This document shows, piece after piece, positions 1 to 5,400 of a stretch of DNA of 5,400 bases (position 1 is its first letter; every line of letters starts with the position of its first letter). Source of the DNA: Hyphomicrobiales bacterium (lineage in GTDB: Bacteria > Pseudomonadota > Alphaproteobacteria > Rhizobiales > Beijerinckiaceae); the NCBI GenBank assembly GCA_947374125.1, contig CANCAR010000187.1, forward strand, positions 1 through 5,400, written 5' to 3'. The notes under the pieces are model-generated. The model made no database searches. It was not told the DNA's origin and saw only the letters and a list, made by a program, of their open reading frames with translations. The translations under genes and the position numbers were made by a program.

Positions 1-74
1 CTAAAGGGCTCAGGTCCCTGGGTCAATAGGGCATAGGACGTTGCGCCTCCGATGGGCCAAGATTTTCAGCTAAA

Positions 75-104
75 ATTAAACCAGCATGAACGAAGATGCG
101 GCAA
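75..104 (-). promoter_or_regulatory. Weak candidate leftward (divergent) promoter
   Basis: Read on the minus strand, TTGCCG (104-99) lies 18 bases before TTTAAT (80-75). These match four and five of six positions of the sigma-70 consensus boxes. A GGAGG follows at 50-46 on the same strand, and an open frame begins near 26 and runs off the window. This would suit a divergently transcribed neighbour starting at or beyond the left edge. Such matches are common by chance in AT-rich patches, so this is a suggestion only. Confidence 0.2.
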
Positions 105-133
105 CTTAACGCAATTTGAAGCGTTAGCGTTGC
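101..133 (+). other. Imperfect hairpin in the glmU upstream region
   Basis: GCAAC (101-105) pairs with GTTGC (129-133), and TAACGC (107-112) pairs with GCGTTA (121-126). This gives 11 base pairs around an 8-base loop (113-120), broken only by T106 opposite G127-C128, where a further T-G wobble is possible. No strong T-run follows on either strand, so it is not a textbook intrinsic terminator. It ends 83 bases before the glmU start. It could be the terminator of a gene to the left, a structured 5' leader of the glmU mRNA, or a protein-binding dyad. The pairing is seen directly; the role is unknown. Confidence 0.5.
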
Positions 134-216
134 AGTTGGTCATTTTCTATTCATCCCTTCTGGCCTACATGCGTGCAGCATCTAAAAGATATGCGGACTA
201 AGGAATTCTATCGGGC

Positions 217-1578
217 ATGACGACACGCAAATGCATCGCGGTGATACTGGCGGCGGGTGAGGGCACCCGGATGAAGTCTCACACCCCCAAAGTACTCCAT
301 AAGATTGCCGGCCGCTCCATGGTGGGCCATGTTGTCGATACGGTTCAAAAGGCTGGTATATCCAGCATTGCCGTCGTGATCGGGCCGGGTCGTGACGATG
401 TAGCGGCTGTCATTCATGGCTTAGCGCCTGACGCGCAATGCTTTGTGCAGACCGAGCGATTAGGCACCGCCCATGCGACGCTTGCGGCGCGCGCCGCGAT
501 TGGCACCGACTATGAAGATGTTTTGGTACTCTTCGCCGATACGCCTCTGCTTGAGCCCGCAACGATTAAGGCGATGCGGGGACGGCTCGTTGAGGGAAAT
601 GGCGTTGTTGCGCTTGGATTTGAAGCCAAAAATCCAAATGGCTATGGCCGATTATTGACGCAAGGCGGGGATTTACTTGCGATTCGGGAACAAAAAGATG
701 CGTCGGAAGCTGAGCGGGCGGTGACCTTGTGCAATTCGGGTCTTTTGGCGCTGGATGGCAAGGTAGCTCTTAAGCTGCTTGATGCCGTTGGTAATAACAA
801 CGCGCAAAGCGAATTTTATCTTACCGATGTAGTTGCTTTGGCGCACGGATTGGACGTTTCGACCGGCTATGAGTTGGCGGAAGAATCGGAAGTCATGGGT
901 GTGAACGACCGCACGCAATTGGCTACTGCTGAGGCGGTCATTCAAGACCGATTGCGACGAAAGGCGATGCTGAATGGCGCGACGTTGACTGATCCAGGTT
1001 CCGTCTTCTTTGCCCATGATACAATCATTGGTCGTGACGTCGTGATTGAACCGCAGGTGGTATTTGGGCCAAATGTAGTGGTCGGTGACCGTGTGAACAT
1101 TCACGCCTTTTGCCATATTGAAGATGCTACGATCGAGAATGACGCAGCCATCGGCCCTTTTGCGCGGATTAGGCCCGGATCGAATATTGGCGAGGGGGCA
1201 AAGATTGGCAATTTCGTTGAATTGAAAAAGGCAGACATCGGCGCAGGCGCTAAAATTAGCCATTTGAGCTATATTGGCGACGCCGTGGTGGGCGCGGATG
1301 CCAATATCGGCGCGGGCACGATAACCTGCAATTATGACGGATTTTTCAAATATAAAACCATAATTGGCGAGGGTGCGTTTATTGGTGCCAATTCATCGCT
1401 CGTCGCGCCGATCACGATTGGCGCCGGTGCTTATGTCGGCTCCGGCTCCGTTATTACGAAAGAAGTAGCTCCCGATCAGCTCGCTGTCGCGCGCGGCAAG
1501 CAAATCGCGAAGGATGGTTGGGGTGCATCATTCAGACAGACAAGTGAAGCGAAAAAGAAGGCCGGAAAGCCTTCGTGA
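217..1578 (+). CDS. glmU: Bifunctional GlmU: glucosamine-1-P N-acetyltransferase / GlcNAc-1-P uridyltransferase
   Basis: This cytoplasmic enzyme makes UDP-GlcNAc for peptidoglycan and lipid A by acetylating glucosamine-1-phosphate with acetyl-CoA and then transferring UMP from UTP. The 453 residues match the usual family length. The N-terminal nucleotidyltransferase domain (about 5-230) shows LAAGEGTRMKS (11-21), K25, Q78 with GTAHA (83-87), the metal-binding D108 in ADTPL, CNSG (N172) and N230. From about 255 to 412 hexapeptide repeats form the left-handed beta-helix of the acetyltransferase domain. It carries IRPG (318-321), K337, the probable catalytic H349, Y352, N363, N372-Y373 and K378, so both active sites look complete. 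The tail (441-453) is lysine-rich. ATG 217 is the first possible start after an in-frame stop at 199-201, with AAGGA at 200-204 as a somewhat distant ribosome binding site. glmS follows 92 bases downstream on the same strand. Confidence 0.98.
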   Translation: MTTRKCIAVILAAGEGTRMKSHTPKVLHKIAGRSMVGHVVDTVQKAGISSIAVVIGPGRDDVAAVIHGLAPDAQCFVQTERLGTAHATLAARAAIGTDYEDVLVLFADTPLLEPATIKAMRGRLVEGNGVVALGFEAKNPNGYGRLLTQGGDLLAIREQKDASEAERAVTLCNSGLLALDGKVALKLLDAVGNNNAQSEFYLTDVVALAHGLDVSTGYELAEESEVMGVNDRTQLATAEAVIQDRLRRKAMLNGATLTDPGSVFFAHDTIIGRDVVIEPQVVFGPNVVVGDRVNIHAFCHIEDATIENDAAIGPFARIRPGSNIGEGAKIGNFVELKKADIGAGAKISHLSYIGDAVVGADANIGAGTITCNYDGFFKYKTIIGEGAFIGANSSLVAPITIGAGAYVGSGSVITKEVAPDQLAVARGKQIAKDGWGASFRQTSEAKKKAGKPS

Positions 1579-1604
1579 TCGTCACGAATCGTCACCCAAC
1601 GTGA
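1572..1604 (+). repeat. Inverted and direct repeat cluster over the glmU stop codon
   Basis: A perfect 7-base inverted repeat, TTCGTGA (1572-1578) and TCACGAA (1582-1588), is separated by TCG and includes the glmU stop codon TGA (1576-1578). TCGTCAC occurs twice, at 1579-1585 and 1589-1595, ten bases apart. A further GTGA (1601-1604) could pair with TCAC (1592-1595). Mutually exclusive small stems are therefore possible. No T-run follows, so termination between glmU and glmS is unlikely. It may be a dyad operator, an mRNA processing site or chance. Confidence 0.45.
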
Positions 1605-1605
1605 T

Positions 1606-1634
1606 TTGCGTGGCCTCACACCCATCGCTACCAA
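1606..1634 (+). promoter_or_regulatory. Weak candidate glmS promoter in the glmU-glmS gap
   Basis: TTGCGTG (1606-1612) lies 14 bases ahead of GCTACCAA (1627-1634). This loosely resembles the alphaproteobacterial housekeeping pattern known from Caulobacter (TTGACGS, 10-14 bases, GCTANAWC), but several positions mismatch. The 92-base gap would leave room for a separate glmS promoter about 37 bases before the start codon. Co-transcription from glmU is equally possible. The gap is too short for, and shows no sign of, a glmS ribozyme of the Gram-positive kind. Confidence 0.2.
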
Positions 1635-1670
1635 AGATTCGTTTTCATCAAGCTCAGGATTGCATTTCAT

Positions 1671-3500
1671 ATGTGCGGAATTGTCGGAATTCTCTCGTCA
1701 GAACCTGCCGCAGCTCAAGTGATTGAAGCCCTTAAACGGCTTGAATATCGCGGCTATGACTCTTCCGGCGTTGCATCTATCAGGGACGATGGGACAATTG
1801 AGCGTTTGCGCGCCGAGGGTAAGCTAAAAAACCTTGCAGCGAAGCTTTGCGCCCACCCGCTGTTTGGAAAGACCGCCATCGGCCACACGCGTTGGGCGAC
1901 GCATGGCAAGCCAACGGAAGATAACGCCCATCCTCATGCGACCGATCGCGTTGCCGTTGTTCATAACGGCATCATCGAGAATTTTCGTGAATTGCGTGCT
2001 GAACTGCAATCCGAAGGTGTTGATTTTAAAAGTGAGACAGATACCGAAGTAGCGCTGCATTTGGTTGATCGTGCGCTTCATCGCACTGGTGATCCGGTCA
2101 AAGCGGTTGCGGAATCCCTGCCTCGTTTGCGAGGAGCGTTTGCGCTCGGGTTTTTGTTTTCAGGCTATGACGATTTGCTGATTGGTGCCCGCCAAGGCGC
2201 GCCACTTGCGATTGGCTATGGCGAAAACGAGATGTTTTTAGGGTCCGATGCCTTGGCTCTTGCCCCCTTTACCGACAGTGTGAGCTATTTGGAGGAAGGT
2301 GATTGGGTTGTACTTCGCCGCAAAGGCGCGGTGTTTCATGATGTAACCAATGCGGTGGTTCAGCGGGTTCGTCAAAAGAGCGGGGCAGGCGCCTATTTGA
2401 TCGATAAGGGCAATCATCGGCATTTTATGGCCAAAGAAATCGCTGAGCAGCCGGAGGTCGTTGGACGAACTTTAGCGCATTACCTCGATCTTGGTGCGGG
2501 CAAAGTATATCTCCCCACGGCGCTACCGTTTGATTGGAAAAAGCTTACGCGCATTTCGATTACCGCCTGCGGCACAGCGAGTTATGCTGGTCATATCGCA
2601 AAATATTGGTTCGAATCGCTGGCGCGAATTCCGGTTGAGGTCGATGTTGCGTCGGAATTCCGCTATCGCGAGGCTCCGCTTGATAAAGGTGGGCTTGCCA
2701 TCTTCATTTCACAATCGGGTGAAACGGCCGATACGCTGGCCGGGCTGCGCTATGCCAAGGAACAAGGTCAGCATATTTTATCCGTTGTGAATGTTCCGAC
2801 CTCCTCGATTGCGCGGGAAAGCGATGTGGTTATTCCCACGCTTGCGGGTCCGGAAATAGGTGTGGCGTCTACCAAGGCGTTTACGTGTCAGCTTACGGCA
2901 CTTGCGTGTCTGGCGATTGCGGCAGCATCCGCGCGTGGTACGCTAAAGCCCGGCGAGGAAGAAGCGCTTGTTACCGATTTAATTTCGATTCCCGGACTTA
3001 TGGTCGAAGCGTTAAAGCTTGAAGGTCATATCGAACATGTTGCGCACGATATGGCTAAGGCCACTGATGTTCTCTATCTTGGCCGTGGTACGAGCTTTCC
3101 ATTGGCGCTTGAGGGCGCGTTAAAGCTCAAGGAAATCTCCTATATCCACGCAGAGGCCTATGCAGCGGGTGAGTTAAAGCACGGACCAATCGCGCTGATT
3201 GATGAGACGCTTCCCGTCATTGTGATTGCACCCCATGACGGGCTCTATGAGAAGACGGTTTCGAACATGCAGGAGGTTGCTGCACGCGGTGGCCGCATCA
3301 TCCTGATTTCGGACCGAGAAGGTTTTACGGGTGCGGGCTTGGAGCCTGCGGCAAAAATCGAAATGCCGGTAATGAACCCACGGTTCGCTGCGATTGCTTA
3401 TGCGGTACCAATCCAACTCCTCGCCTATCATGCGGCGGTGGCTCTGGGGAAAGACGTGGATCAGCCGCGCAATCTGGCGAAATCGGTAACGGTGGAATAA
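1671..3500 (+). CDS. glmS: GlmS: glutamine--fructose-6-phosphate aminotransferase (isomerizing)
   Basis: This enzyme converts fructose-6-phosphate and glutamine to glucosamine-6-phosphate and glutamate, the committed step of amino-sugar synthesis in the cytoplasm. The 609 residues equal the E. coli length. The class II glutaminase domain (about 2-230) begins MCGIVGIL, so removal of Met exposes the N-terminal nucleophile Cys2. It also has HTRWATHG (72-79), HNGIIENF (98-105) and TDTE (123-126). Two SIS sugar-isomerase domains follow (about 290-425 and 458-600), with ACGTASYAG (299-307), SQSGETADTL (347-356), VASTKAFT (398-405), the ALKLKEISYIHAEA block (483-496), and ELKHGP (501-506). The C-terminus ends DQPRNLAKSVTVE, with K604 as the probable Schiff-base lysine. 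All catalytic features appear intact. ATG 1671 is fixed by the required Cys2; AGGA at 1656-1659 is the likely ribosome binding site. It lies 92 bases after glmU and 74 before the DUF502 gene. Confidence 0.98.
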   Translation: MCGIVGILSSEPAAAQVIEALKRLEYRGYDSSGVASIRDDGTIERLRAEGKLKNLAAKLCAHPLFGKTAIGHTRWATHGKPTEDNAHPHATDRVAVVHNGIIENFRELRAELQSEGVDFKSETDTEVALHLVDRALHRTGDPVKAVAESLPRLRGAFALGFLFSGYDDLLIGARQGAPLAIGYGENEMFLGSDALALAPFTDSVSYLEEGDWVVLRRKGAVFHDVTNAVVQRVRQKSGAGAYLIDKGNHRHFMAKEIAEQPEVVGRTLAHYLDLGAGKVYLPTALPFDWKKLTRISITACGTASYAGHIAKYWFESLARIPVEVDVASEFRYREAPLDKGGLAIFISQSGETADTLAGLRYAKEQGQHILSVVNVPTSSIARESDVVIPTLAGPEIGVASTKAFTCQLTALACLAIAAASARGTLKPGEEEALVTDLISIPGLMVEALKLEGHIEHVAHDMAKATDVLYLGRGTSFPLALEGALKLKEISYIHAEAYAAGELKHGPIALIDETLPVIVIAPHDGLYEKTVSNMQEVAARGGRIILISDREGFTGAGLEPAAKIEMPVMNPRFAAIAYAVPIQLLAYHAAVALGKDVDQPRNLAKSVTVE

Positions 3501-3574
3501 ATCGCGGTCGACGCAACGGCAAGCGGCTGATATGAATCGCTGATAGGTACGTTTTTCGACAAGGTCGTTGATTA

Positions 3575-4297
3575 ATGGCGGGCGAGGCGCATTCCGATTC
3601 AAAACATAACGGACCGTTTACGCCCGTGGCGGCGGTGCGTCCGACGATTGGTCAGCGGATCAGGGCATATTTTTTAACAGGTATAGTGATTGCTGGACCG
3701 CTTGCGGTCACTGTTTATATTACAACTTGGATCATCGGTTTGATCGATGCTTGGTTCAAGCCGCTAATCCCGGTTGGTTTTTTTCCGGCTTGGTTGGCCC
3801 CTTATAATATTCCAGGCCTTGGCCTGATCATCGCCTTTGTTAGCTTGACGCTTTTAGGGTTTCTGACCGCAAATTTGGTTGGCCGCTGGATGCTCGGTAT
3901 GGGCGAATTGGTGCTGGGTCGAATGCCGATTGTGCGCGGCATTTATAAGGGCGTGAAGCAGGTTTTCGAGACGCTGTTTTCGCAAACGGGGACGTCTTTC
4001 AGAAAGGTAGGCTTGATTGAATATCCGGGTAAGGGGCTTTGGTCGATTGTGTTTATATCGGCGGCGCCTGACGGGCAGGTGTTAAGCGGGTTACCGGGAG
4101 AGGACGAATATGTTTCGTGTTTTTTGCCCTGCTCGCCGAACCCTACAACCGGTTTTTTTCTCTATATTCGCAAAGCCGATATTACTGAGATTACCATATC
4201 GATTGATGACGCCGCTAAGCTAATTATGTCCGCAGGGCTCATTCAGCCCGCCGAGCCGCTTGATGGGCCACGTCTCTCGCAAGAACAAAAATCATAA
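3575..4297 (+). CDS. DUF502 family two-helix membrane protein, function unknown
   Basis: This 240-residue protein has a polar N-terminal tail (1-30), a first hydrophobic helix (about 31-58), a short loop rich in proline and aromatic residues, and a second helix (about 80-102). A soluble part of roughly 135 residues follows. Family hallmarks visible here are ITxWxxxxxD-like residues after helix 1, RMPIVRGIYKGVKQVFETL (116-134), a central PGKGLW segment (151-156), PNPTTGFFLYI (189-199) and DDAAKLIMSAGL (211-222). It is probably an inner-membrane protein. The family has no established function that I can name. An in-frame TGA at 3569-3571 makes ATG 3575 the first possible start, with AAGG at 3561-3564 as ribosome binding site. 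It follows glmS by 74 bases and precedes the exporter gene by 15, which suggests co-transcription. C182 and C186 sit where relatives I remember have non-cysteine residues. Confidence 0.9.
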   Translation: MAGEAHSDSKHNGPFTPVAAVRPTIGQRIRAYFLTGIVIAGPLAVTVYITTWIIGLIDAWFKPLIPVGFFPAWLAPYNIPGLGLIIAFVSLTLLGFLTANLVGRWMLGMGELVLGRMPIVRGIYKGVKQVFETLFSQTGTSFRKVGLIEYPGKGLWSIVFISAAPDGQVLSGLPGEDEYVSCFLPCSPNPTTGFFLYIRKADITEITISIDDAAKLIMSAGLIQPAEPLDGPRLSQEQKS

Positions 4298-4301
4298 AGT
4301 T

Positions 4302-4315
4302 AGGGTACCAGTTTG
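4302..4315 (+). promoter_or_regulatory. Ribosome binding site that decides a TTG start
   Basis: AGGG (4302-4305) stands seven bases before TTG (4313-4315). An in-frame TAG at 4301-4303 rules out any earlier start. The next start-like codon in frame, GTG at 4331-4333, would remove the beginning of the first membrane helix. The TTG is therefore the best start for the exporter gene and probably lowers its translation. Confidence 0.7.
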
Positions 4316-4924
4316 GCTTATTGGTCGGGAGTGGCGCTTGGGTTTAGTCTGATCGTCGCTATCGGGGCTCAAAACGCGTTTGTGCTTCGGCAAGGCATCC
4401 GCAATGAGCAAATTTTTTGGGTCTGCTTATTGTGTGCCACCTCCGACGCCGTGTTGATGGGTGTTGGTGTTCTGTTTTTTGATAAAATCAACGCGGTGCT
4501 GCCATCGATTGAAAATGGACTGCGGATCGCGGGTGCTCTTTATTTAGTCTATTATGCCTTTGGCCGATTTCGTTCGGCGTTGGCTGAAGCATCCGTCCTA
4601 CAATCGATGTCGGGGCTTACGTCTCCCTTGGCACGCGCATTATTGAACGCGGCGATGCTGACTTGGCTCAATCCGCATGTCTATATTGATACGGTGGTGC
4701 TCGTAGGGTCGGTAGCGTCAAGCTATGACGATGCCCGGTGGCTTTTCGCATCAGGAGCGATAACGTCTTCCTTCGTGTTTTTCTTCGCGCTTGGATATGG
4801 CGCAAAGCGCCTTAGCGGGATTTTGTCCCGCCCGATGGCGTGGCGGATTTTGGACAGTGCGATTGGTGTGCTTTTAATCATGATTGCCTGGCAATTGATC
4901 CAACCCTTATTGACGGGTCTTTAA
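4313..4924 (+). CDS. LysE/ArgO-type amino-acid exporter
   Basis: This is a 203-residue inner-membrane transporter of the LysE superfamily, whose best-known members export L-lysine or L-arginine. Sequence hallmarks are GAQNAFVLRQG (18-28), CATSDAVLMGVGV (41-53), a helix with YLVYYAFGRF (77-86), TWLNPHVYIDTVVLVGS (117-133), FASGAITSSFVFFFALGYGA (145-164) and a last helix starting DSAIGVLL (181-188). About six membrane segments are expected, and the length is normal for the family. The GAQNAFVLRQG and LNPHVYIDT blocks favour the LysE/ArgO branch over the RhtB branch. The substrate cannot be fixed from sequence, and no LysG/ArgP-type regulator lies next to it. Translation most likely starts at TTG 4313. 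It sits 15 bases after the DUF502 gene, so it is probably the last gene of the same operon. Its end overlaps the convergent recG by four bases. Confidence 0.92.
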   Translation: MAYWSGVALGFSLIVAIGAQNAFVLRQGIRNEQIFWVCLLCATSDAVLMGVGVLFFDKINAVLPSIENGLRIAGALYLVYYAFGRFRSALAEASVLQSMSGLTSPLARALLNAAMLTWLNPHVYIDTVVLVGSVASSYDDARWLFASGAITSSFVFFFALGYGAKRLSGILSRPMAWRILDSAIGVLLIMIAWQLIQPLLTGL

Positions 4925-4928
4925 CCCG
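4914..4928. terminator. Small hairpin over the two convergent stop codons
   Basis: CGGGT (4914-4918) pairs with ACCCG (4924-4928) around the loop CTTTA, which contains parts of both stop codons. A five-base GC-rich stem at a convergent junction could act weakly in both directions. It is short and has no T-run on either strand, so it falls short of a proper intrinsic terminator. GGGT can also pair with ACCC at 4903-4906. No better terminator is visible between the two genes, which leave no spacer. Confidence 0.25.
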
Positions 4929-5400
4929 CCCGCACCAGCCTGATCGCCTCATCGCGTTCAAACAGGTAAAGGAGGATTCGTACCGCTTCGCCTCGTGGTG
5001 TTTGGAGGTGAGGGTCATGTGCCAAGATGTTTTTTGCATCGTCGCGGGCGATTGCCAATAACTCCGAATGTTTTTCGGGAACGGTCAGGCGAAATCCGGG
5101 CATGCCGGATTGGCGGGTTCCCAATACATCGCCTTCGCCGCGTAGGCGTAAATCTTGTTCTGCGATCTCAAACCCATCATTGGTAGACCGCATGGTTTCG
5201 AGCCGGGCACGGCCAACCTCGCCCAACGGTCCGAATAGGAGGATACAGCTTGAGCGCTCGGCTCCGCGACCGACGCGCCCGCGTAGCTGATGCAGTTGCG
5301 AAAGGCCAAAGCGTTCCGCGTGTTCAATCACCATGATCGTGGCTTCAGGAACATCAACGCCTACTTCGATAACAGTAGTTGCGACCAGAATTTGCGTTCG
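4921..5400 (-). CDS. recG: ATP-dependent DNA helicase RecG, C-terminal part (cut by window edge)
   Basis: The last 159 codons of recG read leftward, ending at TAA (4923-4921); the start lies beyond the right edge. RecG remodels stalled replication forks and branch-migrates Holliday junctions. The fragment shows helicase motif V (TTVIEVGVDVPEA, 8-20), motif VI (QLHQLRGRVGRG, 35-46) with its arginine residues, and the TRG translocation motif region (73-99), with FEIAEQDLRLRG followed by LGTRQSG. The following MPGFRL and the short tail fit RecG rather than Mfd, which shares the TRG motif. A full RecG is about 690-700 residues, so roughly three quarters lies outside. The internal ATG at 5334 is not the start, because the frame stays open with family-like sequence up to base 5400. 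It converges on the exporter gene with a four-base overlap. Confidence 0.96.
   Translation of the reverse strand, partial: RTQILVATTVIEVGVDVPEATIMVIEHAERFGLSQLHQLRGRVGRGAERSSCILLFGPLGEVGRARLETMRSTNDGFEIAEQDLRLRGEGDVLGTRQSGMPGFRLTVPEKHSELLAIARDDAKNILAHDPHLQTPRGEAVRILLYLFERDEAIRLVRAG

Larger units (their letters stand above)
1..216. other. Non-coding region upstream of glmU
   Basis: No gene can be supported here. Plus-strand frames are closed early (stops at 27-29 and 34-36), so at most the last few codons of an upstream gene could lie at the left edge. On the minus strand one frame is open from about base 26 to the edge, too short to judge. The stretch holds an imperfect hairpin (101-133), a weak leftward promoter-like pair (75-104), an AT-rich patch (63-80) and three very short ORFs (86-109, 169-201, 191-220). 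The glmU transcript presumably starts somewhere in this region, but no convincing rightward -35/-10 pair is visible. Confidence 0.6.

Noticed and set aside
86..109. Seven-codon ORF (MNEDAAT) as an attenuator leader peptide
   Set aside because: It has no ribosome binding site and no run of regulatory codons, and the pathway downstream is not amino-acid synthesis.
673..1263. Long minus-strand open frame (196 codons) inside glmU
   Set aside because: It lies wholly within a well-conserved gene on the other strand, has no recognisable domain, and reads as a shadow of the glmU codon pattern.
1579..1670. glmS ribozyme or riboswitch ahead of glmS
   Set aside because: The gap is only 92 bases, too short for the known glmS ribozyme, and that element belongs mainly to Gram-positive bacteria. 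No matching core is visible.
1514..1726. Plus-strand 70-codon frame bridging glmU and glmS
   Set aside because: It overlaps both genes out of frame, has no credible ribosome binding site, and its product is basic and low in hydrophobic residues, as expected for a chance frame.
3501..3574. Terminator or repeat element between glmS and the DUF502 gene
   Set aside because: GCTGATA occurs twice (3526-3532 and 3539-3545), and AGCG/CGCT could form a four-base stem. The GTTTTTC at 3550-3556 is too far from it and the stem too weak to call a terminator.
3174..3602. Minus-strand open frame (142 codons) across the end of glmS
   Set aside because: It is antisense to the conserved SIS domain, rich in Arg, His and Cys as shadow frames often are, with no family resemblance.
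5332..5334. ATG at 5334 as the start of a short separate minus-strand gene
   Set aside because: The frame continues upstream to base 5400 with RecG helicase motif V, so this ATG is an internal methionine of RecG.

Overview
The window reads as a chromosomal housekeeping segment from an alphaproteobacterium. The evidence is the gene set and order (glmU, glmS and a DUF502 membrane protein, with recG convergent), the alphaproteobacterial flavour of the proteins, and a moderate G+C content (roughly 50-55% by eye). No species can be named from the sequence alone. I see no rRNA, tRNA, CRISPR array, insertion sequence or phage gene.

Layout: bases 1-216 hold no gene I can support. They contain a clear imperfect hairpin (101-133), weak promoter-like boxes and tiny ORFs. 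A rightward block of four genes follows. glmU (217-1578) encodes the bifunctional enzyme that acetylates glucosamine-1-phosphate and then uridylates it to UDP-GlcNAc. glmS (1671-3500) encodes the glutamine-dependent synthase that makes glucosamine-6-phosphate. A DUF502 two-helix membrane protein (3575-4297) and a LysE/ArgO-type amino-acid exporter (4313-4924, TTG start) come next. The last 480 bases carry the C-terminal end of recG on the minus strand, running off the right edge. The exporter and recG overlap tail to tail by four bases, with a shared TTAA supplying both stop codons.

How the genes fit together: GlmS and GlmU supply the first and last two steps of UDP-N-acetylglucosamine synthesis, the precursor of peptidoglycan and lipid A. 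The phosphoglucosamine mutase GlmM, which acts between them, is not in the window. The DUF502 protein travels with this pair in alphaproteobacteria as far as I recall, but its role is unknown. The exporter is the least expected member and may be a later insertion between the DUF502 gene and recG. RecG is a replication-fork and recombination helicase with no metabolic link to the others.

Nothing here looks like an undescribed multi-gene system. The points worth a second look are small: the glmU leader hairpin, the repeat cluster over the glmU stop codon ahead of glmS, a cysteine pair in the DUF502 protein, and the position, TTG start and tail overlap of the exporter gene.
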